Of a DNA stretch of 64,000 nt, positions 50,620 through 61,859 are shown piece after piece; the stretch's first letter is position 1, and each line of letters opens with the position of its first letter. A program made the translations under genes and the position numbers. The stretch comes from Viscum album (Eukaryota > Streptophyta > Magnoliopsida > Santalales > Viscaceae), in NCBI GenBank assembly GCA_963277665.1, contig OY728166.1:545349219-545413218 (forward strand), read 5' to 3'. Under the pieces are notes generated by a model. That model ran no database searches. It saw only the letters and a list, made by a program, of their open reading frames with translations, and was not told where the DNA came from.

Positions 50620-51180
50620 GGTTGTAGCATTACCCCCTCAACGAGAGATCAATTTTGAGATCTAGCTAAAACCAGGAGGGTCTCATATCTCTATATATTC
50701 ATATAGGATGTCCTCTTATGAGTTATGGTAGTTACATATACCGCTTGATGGTCTGTTACAATTTGGTTTTGTTAGGATGAGTGTGTCATCATGGGGTGCA
50801 CCAGTTTTTTTGTGAAGAAATATGACGATAGTTTGGTGTTGTGTATCGATTATCATCACTTAAAGAAACTGATAGTAAAGAATCACTATCCTCTTCCACA
50901 TATTAATGATTTATTCAATCAACTGAAGGGTTCATATTGGTTCTCAATGATCGACTTGCTATAAGATATCATTAGTTCCATGTATTGGATTATGATATCC
51001 CAAAGACTACATTCTGTTTTCATCATGGGCATTATGAATTCTTCGTAATTCCATTCGGTGTGATGAATGCTCCAGCTATATTTATGGGATTTATGAATAC
51101 TATGTTCCATGTGTTCTCGGACATGTTTGTCGGGGTTTTCATCGATGACATCCTTGTATACTCCATGTTTTAGGGGGAGC
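50620..51180 (+). pseudogene. Chromovirus reverse transcriptase remnant
   Basis: Motifs run in family order on the plus strand: ALPPQREINFEI (50,630), MSVSSWGAPVF (about 50,775), a decayed KKL--KNHYPLPHI-DLFNQL region (50,860-50,930, split over frames) and then a clean 62-codon stretch (50,985-51,173). That stretch reads [31 protein letters not shown] and [10 protein letters not shown], the last holding the catalytic Asp pair. The DLRSGYHQ-like area at 50,950 is damaged. Several frameshifts and stops disable the domain. The wording is typical of Tekay/Del-type elements. Confidence 0.85.
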
Positions 51181-51539
51181 ATGCAGAGTATCTACTTGCT
51201 GTTTTGGGAGTTCTTCATCAACATCAACTGTTGGGAAGTTTTCAAAGAGTGAGTTTTGGGAATGATAAGTCCGTTTCATGGGGTTGTTGTGTCCCAGTAG
51301 GGGGAAGATTTAGATCCATCAATGATAGATGTAGTTGTGTATTATGATTCCCCAAAGACAGTGTCAGATGTGCGATAATTCCGTGGTCTCGTAGGCTACT
51401 AAAGGAGGATCGTAGGTGATTTCTATCGCGTTGTGTAACCTTTTATAGCATGGACCATGAAGTATTAGGAATTTATATGTACTGACTAGTGTCAGCAATT
51501 TTTCAATTATATAAAGGAGAAGTCAGTATGTTCTCTAGC

Positions 51540-51930
51540 TCTTTGTCTTCTAGTAGATGGAGTTCAGTTTGATGTTTTATACGGTGCTTTGCATCTGGGG
51601 TTATGTTGTGTTCTGATGCAGCATAGATTAGTTATTTCTTATGGGTCTTGAGAGTTTCATCTCCATGAACATAACTATGCCACAATGATCTTGAGTTTGC
51701 AGCCGTGGTGATTTCTCTAATGTTGTGGAGACATTATATCATTGGTGAGTGCTTTGTGGTTTTCACCGATCATAAGAGCTTGTGGTATGTTTTCTCCCAG
51801 CATGACATAAACGTACGACATTATCAGGGGATAGAGTTATTAGAGTAATATAACTTTGAAATATTTTATAACCCTGGAAATGGGAATGTTGTAGCTGATG
51901 CACTGAACAGGAAGTCCCGTAGTGATTAAA
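51540..51930 (+). pseudogene. Chromovirus RNase H remnant
   Basis: Recognisable pieces are CVLMQHRLVISYGSR (about 51,606), then WRHYIIGECFVVFTDHKSL (51,723-51,780) with the catalytic Asp of FTDHKSL. The C-terminal NPGNGNVVADALNRKS (about 51,870-51,917) matches the HPGKANVVADALSRK signature that closes this domain. A stop interrupts the middle. RNase H would remove the RNA strand during replication. Confidence 0.82.
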
Positions 51931-52169
51931 TGTGTGAATCTGGTGATTCCTTGGGGTTTATGGAAGAACTTTCAGCATTACATGTCTATATTAGAGAAAT
52001 TGGGGTAGGGGTTGTCTTTTTCAGATGATGGTGAAGGTATATCCAGAGGATCAGGTCGATGATTCCTAGTTAGGGGATCATGAGGTGGGGTCTAGAAAGA
52101 CCTTGTTATTTGTGGCGAGGCGCCTGATGGTTAGTCTGAGGATGAACAACACCGAGTGTTGTATCACGG

Positions 52170-53130
52170 AAGGATATTGGTTCCTTTGGATATGCATGAG
52201 ATAGTTCATGGAGAGTTACATAGTTCTCTTCTAGTGGTGCATCCGGGTGTAGAAAAGAATTACTGATCCTTGAAGAGTCAGAATTGTTGACCTGGGATGA
52301 AGAATGTTGTTGCAGAGTTTGTGTATCAATGATAGGTCTTCCAGAAGGTGAAGGCTAAAACTGTGTTCATACTGGTCTTCTACAGCCATTAAAGGTTCCT
52401 CAATGGATTTGGGACAACATCTCAATGGAAATTGTTACTGTTTTACCATGAGCACTGGGAGGACATGAAGCTATTTAGGTGGTAGTGTAAAATTTAACAA
52501 AATCAGCCCCCTTTATTGTAATCAATGAGTCGAGCTCAAATGATGTTTTGTCAAGGCAGTATCTGGAGGAGGAGGAGAGACTCCATGGAGTATTGAGGAT
52601 GATTATTTTTGACTGAGATCCTTTTTTTACCTCTAGGGTGTAGAGAGGCCTCCGACATGCTTTCGGTTCTCAACTATTCTTTAGGACTACATTTCATTAG
52701 TAGACGAATAGTGAAACAGAGGGAATCATCCAGACTCCTGAAGACATGTTGTGATCTTGTGTCCTAGATTTTTGAGGTTTGTGGAGGAGGACCTTACCCT
52801 CTGTGGAGTTAACTTACAATAATAGTTTTCACTCAACCATTGGTATGGTGCCATTTGAATCCTTTTATTTCAAACCATTCTGTTCTCCATTGTGCTGGAC
52901 TAGGGCCAATGATTCGGAAATTCTCATACTAGCACTAGTGAAAATTACAACAGAGATGGTTCAGGTGATTCGTCAGAGGATGAAGACAATGCATGATCAT
53001 CAGAAATCATATACTGATTATTGGAGGACAACTTTAGTTTTTTATGTTAGGGATCATGTGTTTCTGAAAATTACTCTCCGTAATGGGTAGCGATGGATTG
53101 GTCGTGTGTGCATGCTTTCTCCCCGGATTT
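52170..53130 (+). pseudogene. Chromovirus integrase remnant
   Basis: An HHCC zinc-binding N-terminus is visible near 52,190-52,345: VPLDMHEIVHGELHSS, VVHPGVEKNY, a GMKNVVAEFV stretch, then QKVKA, with the second cysteine pair lost. The catalytic core is poorly readable around 52,400-52,760. The downstream piece WRRTLPSVELTYNNSFHST and IGMVPFESFY (52,785-52,865) is clear and matches the YNNS-x-x-x-x-IGM-x-PFE signature. HVFLKI lies near 53,060. A GPF-like module (IFGNFKLLARVGALVYQ) lies near 53,130. Integrase would insert the element DNA. Confidence 0.8.
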
Positions 53131-53194
53131 TTGGGAATTTCAAGCTGTTGGCTCGTGTTGGAGCCCTGGTGTATCAAGAAGCACATCCCCCATA

Positions 53195-53510
53195 GATGAG
53201 CCAGATGAATGATGTTTTTCATGTGTCACAGCTCAGTGGATATCTTCATGATGAATCTCATGTCATTTATTAGCGAGAGATCGATGTTGATGATGATGAA
53301 ACCTTCGAGGAGGGGCCTGTGGGGATCCAAGAAAACAATGAGAAGGTGTTTCACAATGGTTATATTCCCTTGGTTTGTGTCTTTTGGCGACACAGTGGCA
53401 TGAAAGAGAGTACATGGGAATGTGACTCGCAGATTTGTGATCAGTACCAAGAGTTGTTTGATGTTTATCTTTTCATTCATGTAATGATGTTCGCATGGTG
53501 GCTATAGACC
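53195..53510 (+). pseudogene. Integrase C-terminal chromodomain remnant
   Basis: After VFHVSQLSGYLHDESHV (about 53,216) the frame reads VDDDETFEEGPVGIQ (about 53,283), then shifts none and continues VFHNGYIPLVCVFWRH and MKESTWECDSQI, ending CDQYQELF. The W-x-x-H-x-x-x-E-x-TWE pattern is the chromodomain signature that defines chromoviruses and targets insertion to marked chromatin. Aromatic positions that bind methyl-lysine are only partly kept. An in-frame stop lies just upstream (before EIDVDDD). Confidence 0.8.
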
Positions 53511-53639
53511 TTTCATGTTTATAAGATAGTTTTATTTTGTTTCTTTGTATTGATTGAACTATTTTGATAGGTATCTATATATGTGGTGGTTCATACCCCT
53601 TTTCTATTTACTTTTGGGTAGGTTTTCGATTCTTGAGGA

Positions 53640-53664
53640 AGAGAATGTTTTGAGAGGTATCTAA
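53640..53664 (+). other. Chromovirus polypurine tract region
   Basis: TTGAGGAAGAGAATGTTTTG is followed by AGAGGTATCTAA and then the right LTR start. It corresponds to the GAGGACGA-x-AATGTTTTGAGGGGGGG block that ends pol and forms the purine tract in Del/Tekay elements, here decayed. Confidence 0.7.
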
Positions 53665-56600
53665 TATAATGGCACGGACCTCTCCGGTTCAATCCTTTTC
53701 TGAAATATAGTGTTTGAGGGGTTATCAGATGTCACTGTGACTCATCCCCAAAACGTTTCCAAATTTTCAGTTCTATGAATAGTTTTTTCAGCTTTATGAA
53801 TAGTGCAATGATGTCACAGAAATGGTGTCATAGAAACGATGTAACACAAATGGTGTCACAGTCACAGTGTGACAGAAATGGAATCATATAAACAGTGTCA
53901 CAGTCATGGTGTGATAGAAATGGTTTCATAGAAACAATGTCACAATCAGGGTGTGAAAGAAATGGTGTCACAGTCATGGTGTCAAAGAAATAATGTGATA
54001 GAAATGGTGTCACATTCACAATGTCGTAGAAATGTTTTGATAGAAATAGTGTCACATAAATGGTGTCACAGTCATGGTGTGAAAGAAATAGTGTCACAGA
54101 AATGGTTTCATAATCATGGTGTTACAGAAACTGTGTGACTGAATCTTTTCCACAAAAACAGTGTCATATTCATGGTGTCCCAGAAATGGTGTGATAGAAA
54201 TGGTGTCATGGAAACAGTGTCCCAAACACGATGTCAAATAAATGGTGTCACAATCACAGAGTCACAGTCACAGTGTCACGAACATTGTTTCAAAGACATG
54301 TTTTCACAGACCCAGTGTCACAGAAATTGTGTCACTACTCATGAACATTGTTTCCAGAACTGTTTCATATTTCCTTTTCAAAATTTCTAGATTTTTTCCA
54401 GTTTTTCCGATTTAACATTTTCTTTGACATTAAATGCATTAAATGCCTTCTTTTATGTGATTTAAGACCGATTAAAATCCAATAATTCCTATATTAATTT
54501 TCCTAAGGATCGAGATGCTTTTACTTAGTCAAACCATCTAGTTCAATGGGATCTGCATTTAATGGAAAATCCAATGCACCTTAATTTACTGCTCCATTAA
54601 ATCATCTAAATGGATGATATATCTTTCTTCCTTGTTCATCCTATTTATTCTCTGGTGCAATAAGATCGAACCTTTTCATCCTTTCTATAGGATTCATGTG
54701 ATGAAACATTTTACCATGGATTGGTTTTCATAAATGTTCTTTCTATTGCATGGGCACCCTTTATTTTTATTCAACCATTTAGTATTGATCAATCATAGAT
54801 ATAGGGTATAATTTATCGTTGTCCATTTGGGTTCATCTTCTCTTGTTTCTCCTTTCTATATTATGTCATATGATCTCCATTTTTTTAATGGAGTTTCTTG
54901 GGTTTTGGTTGGTGCAGTCATGCCTCAACATCCTCAGGTAGATACAGTTGTCACGGGAGGAGGCGATCATTATCCATTATGTGGATCGTTCTTATATAAA
55001 TAACATTCATAACCTTTTGGGGTAGGGGATTTGTTCCTTCTCTTTTCTTTTACGTGAAACTATTGAGTTAGCATGTTATATCCCACTGTATCACAATGGA
55101 ATTGACAGATTAAATATTTGAACCATATAAATAAATTTATATCTATCGTATAATATTGCCTCTTTTTTTTTATATGTTGTGGTATCTTTGATTTATTTGT
55201 TTATATTTTTAATCTGGATGGAAATTAGTAAATAATGTAAATTGGGATTAAATGTAAATTATCTTTTAAAGATAAATAGGAATATAAATGAATCTGGTTC
55301 TTCAATTTGTATTTTTTGTGTTATTCAAATTGATGGAGTAAGAATTTTAAATTATTTGTGATAGATTATTGTGTAGGTTTTCCATAATTATAAAATATGA
55401 GCAATAAATTGGTTAATGAAAGATGTATTAAATAATTTTTTGTTTGATAAAATATATTTTTTCATAGGGTTCTGAGATACACTTTTACTTGTTTATTGTC
55501 CAGGAGCCCAGTTGATATAATGTTGTTTTCCTACTTCTGGTGTTGTGATGTGAGTCTAGATTATTGTTGTGATATTTGAGGCAAGGAGGCCCATTGGTTG
55601 TGGCAGTAGTTGACACCTAGAGTGGTGAGATGCACCAGTTTATGCATATGTGTGTCGGGGAGGACACCCGAGATGATGGAATATGTTGGAAGTTAATGTT
55701 TTGATGCCTGCTGTTTCCTATTGGTTGTTTATCTTCTTTACATTCCCCACTGTTCAAGGAATTTTTTTTCTTACCCTCCTTCCTAAAGGGGAAAAGATGC
55801 GTGGGGTAGGTTACATTCTTTCCATGTTTAGATTCCTGATGGAGGATGGTTCTACTCTCTTAGTATATGAATAAAAGGCTTGACGAGTAGTTCACCTACT
55901 CACTGTGTTGACCCCCCTTGTGTTTAATAGAATATAATTTTTTCTATAATTCTTGGGAATATGGTAATGTAATAATGTAGTAAATAAATGGTTAAATAAA
56001 TGATTTTAAACAATGGGTTTGGAGCATGTTGGGATGAAATGTTGAGGATGCAATTTAATGGAATGGTGAACAATGGGTGCAATGATAATGAAATATAATG
56101 TGGAAATTTGTAATGGTTAATTAATGTCTTAAGGAATAAATTAACGTAATGTGAAACTGATAAAAAATGGAATGATGTAATGTAATAAATCTCTTTAAAT
56201 CGTTTTGTGATTGTAGGATACCTAGTCTTAGTATTGAAAGATATGAGTCCGAGTGACGTTTGCTACAGTTGAGTCAATGAGTAGGTTATGACCATAGTGT
56301 GGTTGTTAGATACAATAAATTCTATACTTTTTGTGTTTCTATATGCTATGCCACCCCATATGATTGGGAAATTGTCACACTAGGGATTCGGAGCCCTCGA
56401 GGGGTGTTTTTCTCATCATTATGGTGAGAGGATGGATGGCTGAATACCCCCTTTGGCCCTACTCTCCTCTGTTGGTAGTTACTTGTGATGGAAGGGAATG
56501 CAGTTAGTTTTTCCCATATATTTTTGTATAGGGATTTAATGGATTGTGGTTATTCACACACATATATATTGGATATAAATTCTTATGGAATACAATAGAT

Positions 56601-57501
56601 GTAACATGTATAAGCAGTGATGGCTTGAGGATCCTTACTCTATGTGCGGGACGTAATGTCATGAGGAATAATGCCCAATGTATGATACACGGTATGCGAA
56701 CTATGATGGATCCCAGAAACAACCTGGTTACATTGATTAAGTGGATGCGGTGGTTTTGTTACATGAGGTTCTTATTGTGGGGCTGCGCCTAGGTGTCTAT
56801 GGGAAAGCCTTTTTGGAGAGAGAAGTTTAGGACGTGCGACATTGGGGCCAAGAGGAAAACCAATGGGGAAGTAGTAGCAGGGTAACCTTGATATTATTTA
56901 TTTTATTATATAGTTTTTTCTATAATACTTTGTGAGAGTAGCCTTGGTGAGGATGGGAACTTAGTATACTTTTTTATGCGACTAGTTAGTTTCACTTGTT
57001 GGTCACTGTGCTATAGCATGATTTGTTTACTTTTGAATAAGAGGCTCCAGGGAGGATTTTACTTAGTATACTGTTGTACTCACCCAATGAATATATAAAC
57101 TATTTTTAGGTCACATGGTGTAGGTTGGAAATCAAGCTGGTTTCGACTAGATTTGGGTTGCAGGAGCTGTTCGGGATTGTTGTTGCTGCTGTTTTTAAAT
57201 TATTTTGGGTACATTTAGTTTTTCCCCTTTTAGTTGTAGTTGTTTTTCATGACATTACATATGTGTTGTTAGGATTTTATTTATATTTTAGTCTTTTTTG
57301 GAGATAGTTGGTTTTTATATTATCTCTTTATCTCAAATTTGTTCTCTTAGAGGGTAATTCATCCAATTTGTGTGTTTAATATACCCTCTGTTCTAGTCGC
57401 CAACCCATGGCCAACTGAAGGAGGGACTCATGGGGTCCTTATCTCTCTTCTCACATTGCTGGCCCAGGAGGTGTACATATTGTGGGGTGGGGGTCATGAC
57501 A
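53665..57501 (+). mobile_element. Chromovirus right LTR
   Basis: It begins TATAATGGCACGGACC, where TG of the original start has become TA, and ends GGGGGTCATGACA. It repeats the left LTR in order, including the minisatellite (53,805-54,345), CTTTCTTCCTTGTTC (about 54,622), GGATACCTAG (about 56,216) and the TTGTGTGTTTAATATACCC end block (about 57,370). The ORFs at 55,683-55,874, 56,544-56,792 and 57,125-57,307 are LTR sequence without recognisable domains. Confidence 0.85.
53805..54345 (+). repeat. 14-bp minisatellite in right LTR
   Basis: About 38 tandem copies of the same 14-bp unit as in the left LTR, with variants such as TGGTGTCACAGTCA and TGGTGTGATAGAAA. Because three units make 42 bp, all frames repeat every 14 codons and lack regular stops. 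This explains the repetitive ORFs at 53,828-54,097, 53,953-54,138 and 54,172-54,390, which are not genes. Confidence 0.85.
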
Positions 57502-58245
57502 ACTTTTTATATCCTCTTATTGGAGAAACAAATTAAAAGTAAATATTTGAAACCATTATATATTATATATATATATATATTCACTATTGAAAGTGAATCT
57601 TAAAAATTATGTTCGGGTTAATTGATTGTATTTGTATGTGATCTTTATTTTTAAATTAATAATGAAAAATAAATATTTTAAATTAAAAACTACTCTTTCA
57701 TATAAATATTTAGGAGGATAAATCATATTTAAATTTTTTTAAAAGTTTAATCAGATAATACTTTCATCAATTAATCTAATTTAGGTCATTGGAATCAATT
57801 TCAATTTGAAATTGACTATAATCACATATGAAAATTTCAAACTTTTTTACTTTAAAACCCCACATTTTTTTCCTCTCTGTGGGATTTAATTTAATATAAT
57901 TTATTTTAGTTCTATGATTAATATTTTGAAGACTGTATTACATAATTGGAAATAGAAAATTTTTTAATCTCTAATAATGTATTCTTAGTTTTTGACCAAA
58001 AATATTAGCAAACGTAAATAAATTAATTACAACTATTTAGGTAAAATTAATCTTAACAAGGGACTAAAAATTAATCTACATGGCCAAAATGACCTAAACA
58101 CTTGTCTAATAGCCATTTATGTACATATTTATTCTGTATAAAACATTGACTAAAAATTGGACCATTATGGGAACCAATATCATTTTGAAAATTGTGGGTA
58201 GAATTCTCTCTCACAAAATTTACAAGAGTCCCACTCCTCATCCAC

Positions 58246-58254
58246 TATAAAAAG
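58246..58254 (+). promoter_or_regulatory. TATA box of LTR4
   Basis: TATAAAAAG lies between CCACTCCTCATCCAC and GTCTCCTCTTCTCCCAG, the best preserved version of the LTR promoter layout in the array. Confidence 0.55.
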
Positions 58255-58599
58255 GTCTCCTCTTCTCCCAGTTCCTCACACCACTCATGAAACTTTGTAT
58301 CAACAAATATCTTCCTAAATAGATCCAAATAATCCCTTAACTCATACTATAATCCTCCCTTTGACCTATAATGCATCCTAGGGATTCCTTTGGTGCGAAC
58401 CAAACTGGGTTTCATGATTAAGAGGAAACATCATTCCTCGATAATTTTTCTTTTTGATTCCATTTACCACCCCCAGATCTCTTATTATTCCATGATTATA
58501 TAAAAACACCAGTATACACAATATAATTTTTTTTCTCCTTCTATTTTGTCATCCTATACTAACAGACACAACCATTTAATGGGTAATGAAAATACTGTT

Positions 58600-59045
58600 T
58601 ATGTGTACGGTGAACTACAACCTCATGAAACAACAATTGTTTGTTTTCCCTTACCCCCTTATATGGTTGGAAATTATGATGGAAAATATATTTATATATG
58701 AAATATTTGATATTTATAATTTATTTATAATTATTTATTTATTTTATAACATATATCATCATTCAATCCATTTTGTAGGAATACAGTTACATCGTCTGTT
58801 AAAGTGTGGACTAGTGCCTCTTAAAAATGTTTTGATTCATTCACATGATACAAAGAATTGATAAATGATTATTTTAATTGAAAATATGTGAAATATAAAT
58901 ATATATATATAAATGATATTCATTACAGAGTTAAATTTCTAGAAATATAATATTAATCATTTTTTTATTACCCTTTCAAATTCATAAAAAGTCATAACGT
59001 CGTTCTTGGATGCGTGGACTACCACCTCCTCAACATGATGTGATT
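58600..59045 (+). repeat. Triplicated leader motif in LTR4
   Basis: Copies lie at about 58,604 (TGTACGGTGAACTACAACCTC), 58,803 (AGTGTGGACTAGTGCCTC) and 59,010 (GATGCGTGGACTACCACCTC), spaced about 200-208 bp as in LTR1 and LTR2. Confidence 0.6.
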
Positions 59046-61859
59046 TATTTTACCTAAAAATAATTATATATATAATTATTTAATATTAAATAATATTTTA
59101 CATCTAATATAATGATTTTAATTTAATCATATAATATTACTTACTTTCATTCCATAATAATCATTGAAAATTGAGAATGTTACCCATGTGTATGAACATC
59201 ATACAGTCTACAAGATTATAACGATGAATAATTTTTCATTACCATATTTAATGACTGATAATAAATGTGAAATTGATGTATATATATAATAATTATTTCA
59301 TAATTATTCTTTTTTATATTTTATATAATGACCTTGTAGACCATAGTTTAAATAGTAAATGTTGTTTTTGAAATATAAACCGAATTTGTCAAAACACCTG
59401 ATGTAAAAATTATTTTTAATGTAACTGTATAAAACATAGTTATAAAGTAAATAATGTAATGATAAACATGAAAAAGGTTATGATGAAAGTAAATAATTAA
59501 AAAAATTGTATTACTCTTAAATATGAATACACATGATAAAATTTAGACTCAAGGTATGAGGATTCATCTCAATTTACTCTATGTTGAGTCATATTTGTAG
59601 TTATGCGCCTAGTATATTTTGTATGGTGTATATAGTACAATTTGATTTTTTATATAATGAAAATATTTATTCTTAGTCTATTATAATATTCCTTTAATTT
59701 TATTCGTTCATACAGAATATAAGACAAATGATTTAATGTGGAATGTGAGACATTTTAATGTTTTAAGGTTACCCTCCTCAACAACATTTTTAATGATTAT
59801 CATTCCAATCCACTATTTCCTTATTATATAATGATTCATTATTTCTCCATGATATTTTTAGTTTCAATTGGAATTATTTTATCTAAGGTTTTTTGAGTTT
59901 AATGTTACAATGTGGAAAAGAGATTTCATTACCAAATTAATTTTCAATTGGGTAAAACGACTTACTGCTTATCATTAATATTATGAGATTATGTGTATAA
60001 TATAATTCCATATCTATTGATGTGTTTCTACATTATTAAGTTTATTTACATTTAATTCACATAATCTATTTGTGGATAGATTTTAACTTCAATGTTATGG
60101 TCCTTTCGTGGTGTTGACTTCACAATATCATTTTATTTCGGACAGTTTAAAATTAATTTACATCATATAAATTTATTTCATAATTATCCAATAAAACCAT
60201 TAATTGTTTTCTCCTACAGTTGTTCATGACCATTATAAATTATTAGTAACCTTTTTTATAGTCTTTTATAGTCAATATGTTTTAGAAATTTATTATTATG
60301 AAAACACAACTACATTTCTCTAAGCATTTGGAAATCATGTTTTATTCTAAAAATAATTTTTCATTAGAATCATATCCCAATGGTTTTACCTTTTCAAAAT
60401 GAGTTGGTAAATACATTTTTTACACGTTTTCACTTTTACCACTATTTTTAAAACAATACACTTGTCGATTTGAAAAGAATTATCTTTTCTATCATTTTAC
60501 CATGAAAAACATATTCTTTTTCCCTCATTCAAATTTTACATATTTACCCGCCATCATTATTTTAATAATCCATCTCCAAGATTAGAATGTCCAATTTCAA
60601 AAAAATTGATTTCAAAATTTATATTCATTGATATCTATTTTCAAAAAGTTTTTCAAAACAAATGGATATTTCCCTCAGGATAATTTTTAAAATATAATTT
60701 TATATTATTTCCATTCATCAATGAAAACAACCCTTTCATTTTATCAACATGGAATATTTTTTATTGAAAACATAATTAATTGTTAAATATAATGATTATG
60801 ATTTTTTTTCATAGATAATATTAATATTCACTATATTTATTTTTCTATCCATTTGAAATATTCATTCTCTTATAATTATTAAACATTTAATTTCCCCTAA
60901 ATAATCCATTTAATTTATTATATATATAACTATTTCCTAAACCATATAGAATTTTACATATGGTGTATACATTGATTGTTATTTTATTATTTGGGGAATA
61001 TTAATAATATCGTATTCTTTGTTCTATATAGATATTTGATAAGAATTGTTGTTAAATAATTAAATAATTACTCGATATGTTAAATAATTTCGATATTAAA
61101 TGATGGGTGGATCCCAGATATTTTATAGATCCCAAATGCATCATTAGATTCTCAAGAGGCAAACAATTATCAATAATTAAACAGTTTTCCATCTTTATTT
61201 TTAAACTATCGATACGTTGGATCAAAAAAAAATTTGTTTTCATGTTCCTTGGACAATAGGCCACTTAATTAAGAATTTCTTTCTTATACATTTTTGTTGT
61301 CATTTAAACAATCCATGAGTTTTTCATATGATAATATCTGATGATGAGTTTAATTATCATTTTAGTGAATACAAGGAATACTTCATTACATTATTACCTT
61401 CCCATATTGATTTTTCCATATCTAAGAATTTTAGCTGCCTTGTGTTCAAATTTATTACCTAGATATATTATTAATGTACTTCATTTTGAAGATGATTATT
61501 ATATGGTATGTGTGTTCTTTAATTTAACATGCCATAATTATTATTATCATGGAGTCATTATTTATTGTTCAATAATTTACCCTAAATGTAAAATTTAGAT
61601 CACCCCAATTTTGTTTCATTTCCCTAAGAATCCATGAAGTGTACTACAAATTATATTCAAGTATACTCTAGTTGGAATATTGTTATTATGCTTAAATTAA
61701 TACATAAAAAACTGAGTTGTAACTAATGTATTTATTTATTATAAATGACTCTTTTATGCATATGGTTTACGAATAATACTATATTGATTGAACCTTCAGG
61801 ATTTTATTCATTGTAGTCATGCCATTGTAATGGTATTAGACACCTGCTCTGGGATTATA

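Larger units (their letters stand above)
44765..57501 (+). mobile_element. Tekay/Del-like Ty3/gypsy chromovirus, 12.7 kb, decayed
   Basis: It has two LTRs of about 3.85 kb (44,765-48,616 and 53,665-57,501), an initiator tRNA-Met primer-binding site, gag-pol remnants in the order gag, protease, reverse transcriptase, RNase H, integrase, chromodomain, and a purine tract before the right LTR. The left LTR starts TGTAATTCC and both end TGACA. The chromodomain after integrase and the RT wording place it in the chromovirus branch, most like Tekay/Del (established family traits; clade by recognition only). LTRs are strongly diverged and every coding domain is broken, so it is old. No clean 5-bp duplication survives. 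Confidence 0.88.
14146..61859 (+). mobile_element. Element A tandem array: four LTRs and three short internals
   Basis: Four plus-strand LTR copies start at 14,146, 20,651, 27,134 and 44,163 and end near 19,174, 25,699, 32,632 and 61,859. The three internals between them close to about 1.45 kb each once inserted elements are discounted. Every junction shows the same order: GGGTCACTA-like LTR end, TGGTATCAG-type primer-binding site, internal, purine tract, TGTAA-like LTR start. Only the first LTR lacks a purine tract before it and only the last lacks a primer-binding site after it, so these are the outer ends. No matching target-site duplication is visible (TGAAA before, GGGTC after). Such arrays can arise by unequal recombination between LTRs of adjacent or sister copies. 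Confidence 0.75.
44163..61859 (+). mobile_element. Element A LTR4 (outer 3' LTR), split by a chromovirus
   Basis: It begins TGTGACAATTGGG directly after a purine tract. The first 602 nt (44,163-44,764) and the part after the chromovirus (57,502-61,859) together make about 4.96 kb, the same as LTR1 and LTR2. The join falls where LTR2 reads GGCATTTTACTGCCGTTTC-ATGGAGAA; TATCCTCTTATTGGAGAA (about 57,510) picks up that landmark. TATA box, leader motifs and the ATCACCCC block near 61,600 are all in order. The end near 61,859 reads CTCTGGGATTATA, without a following primer-binding site, so this is the outermost LTR. The 61,341-61,598 ORF has no domain and is treated as chance. Confidence 0.7.

Noticed and set aside
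50919..51182. Minus-strand ORF of 87 codons
   Set aside because: It is the antisense shadow of the chromovirus reverse transcriptase core, which matches its family on the plus strand.
53828..54390. Repetitive ORFs with cysteine/histidine-rich 14-residue repeats on both strands
   Set aside because: They are the direct product of the 14-bp minisatellite, whose 42-bp period keeps frames open. No coding function is needed to explain them.
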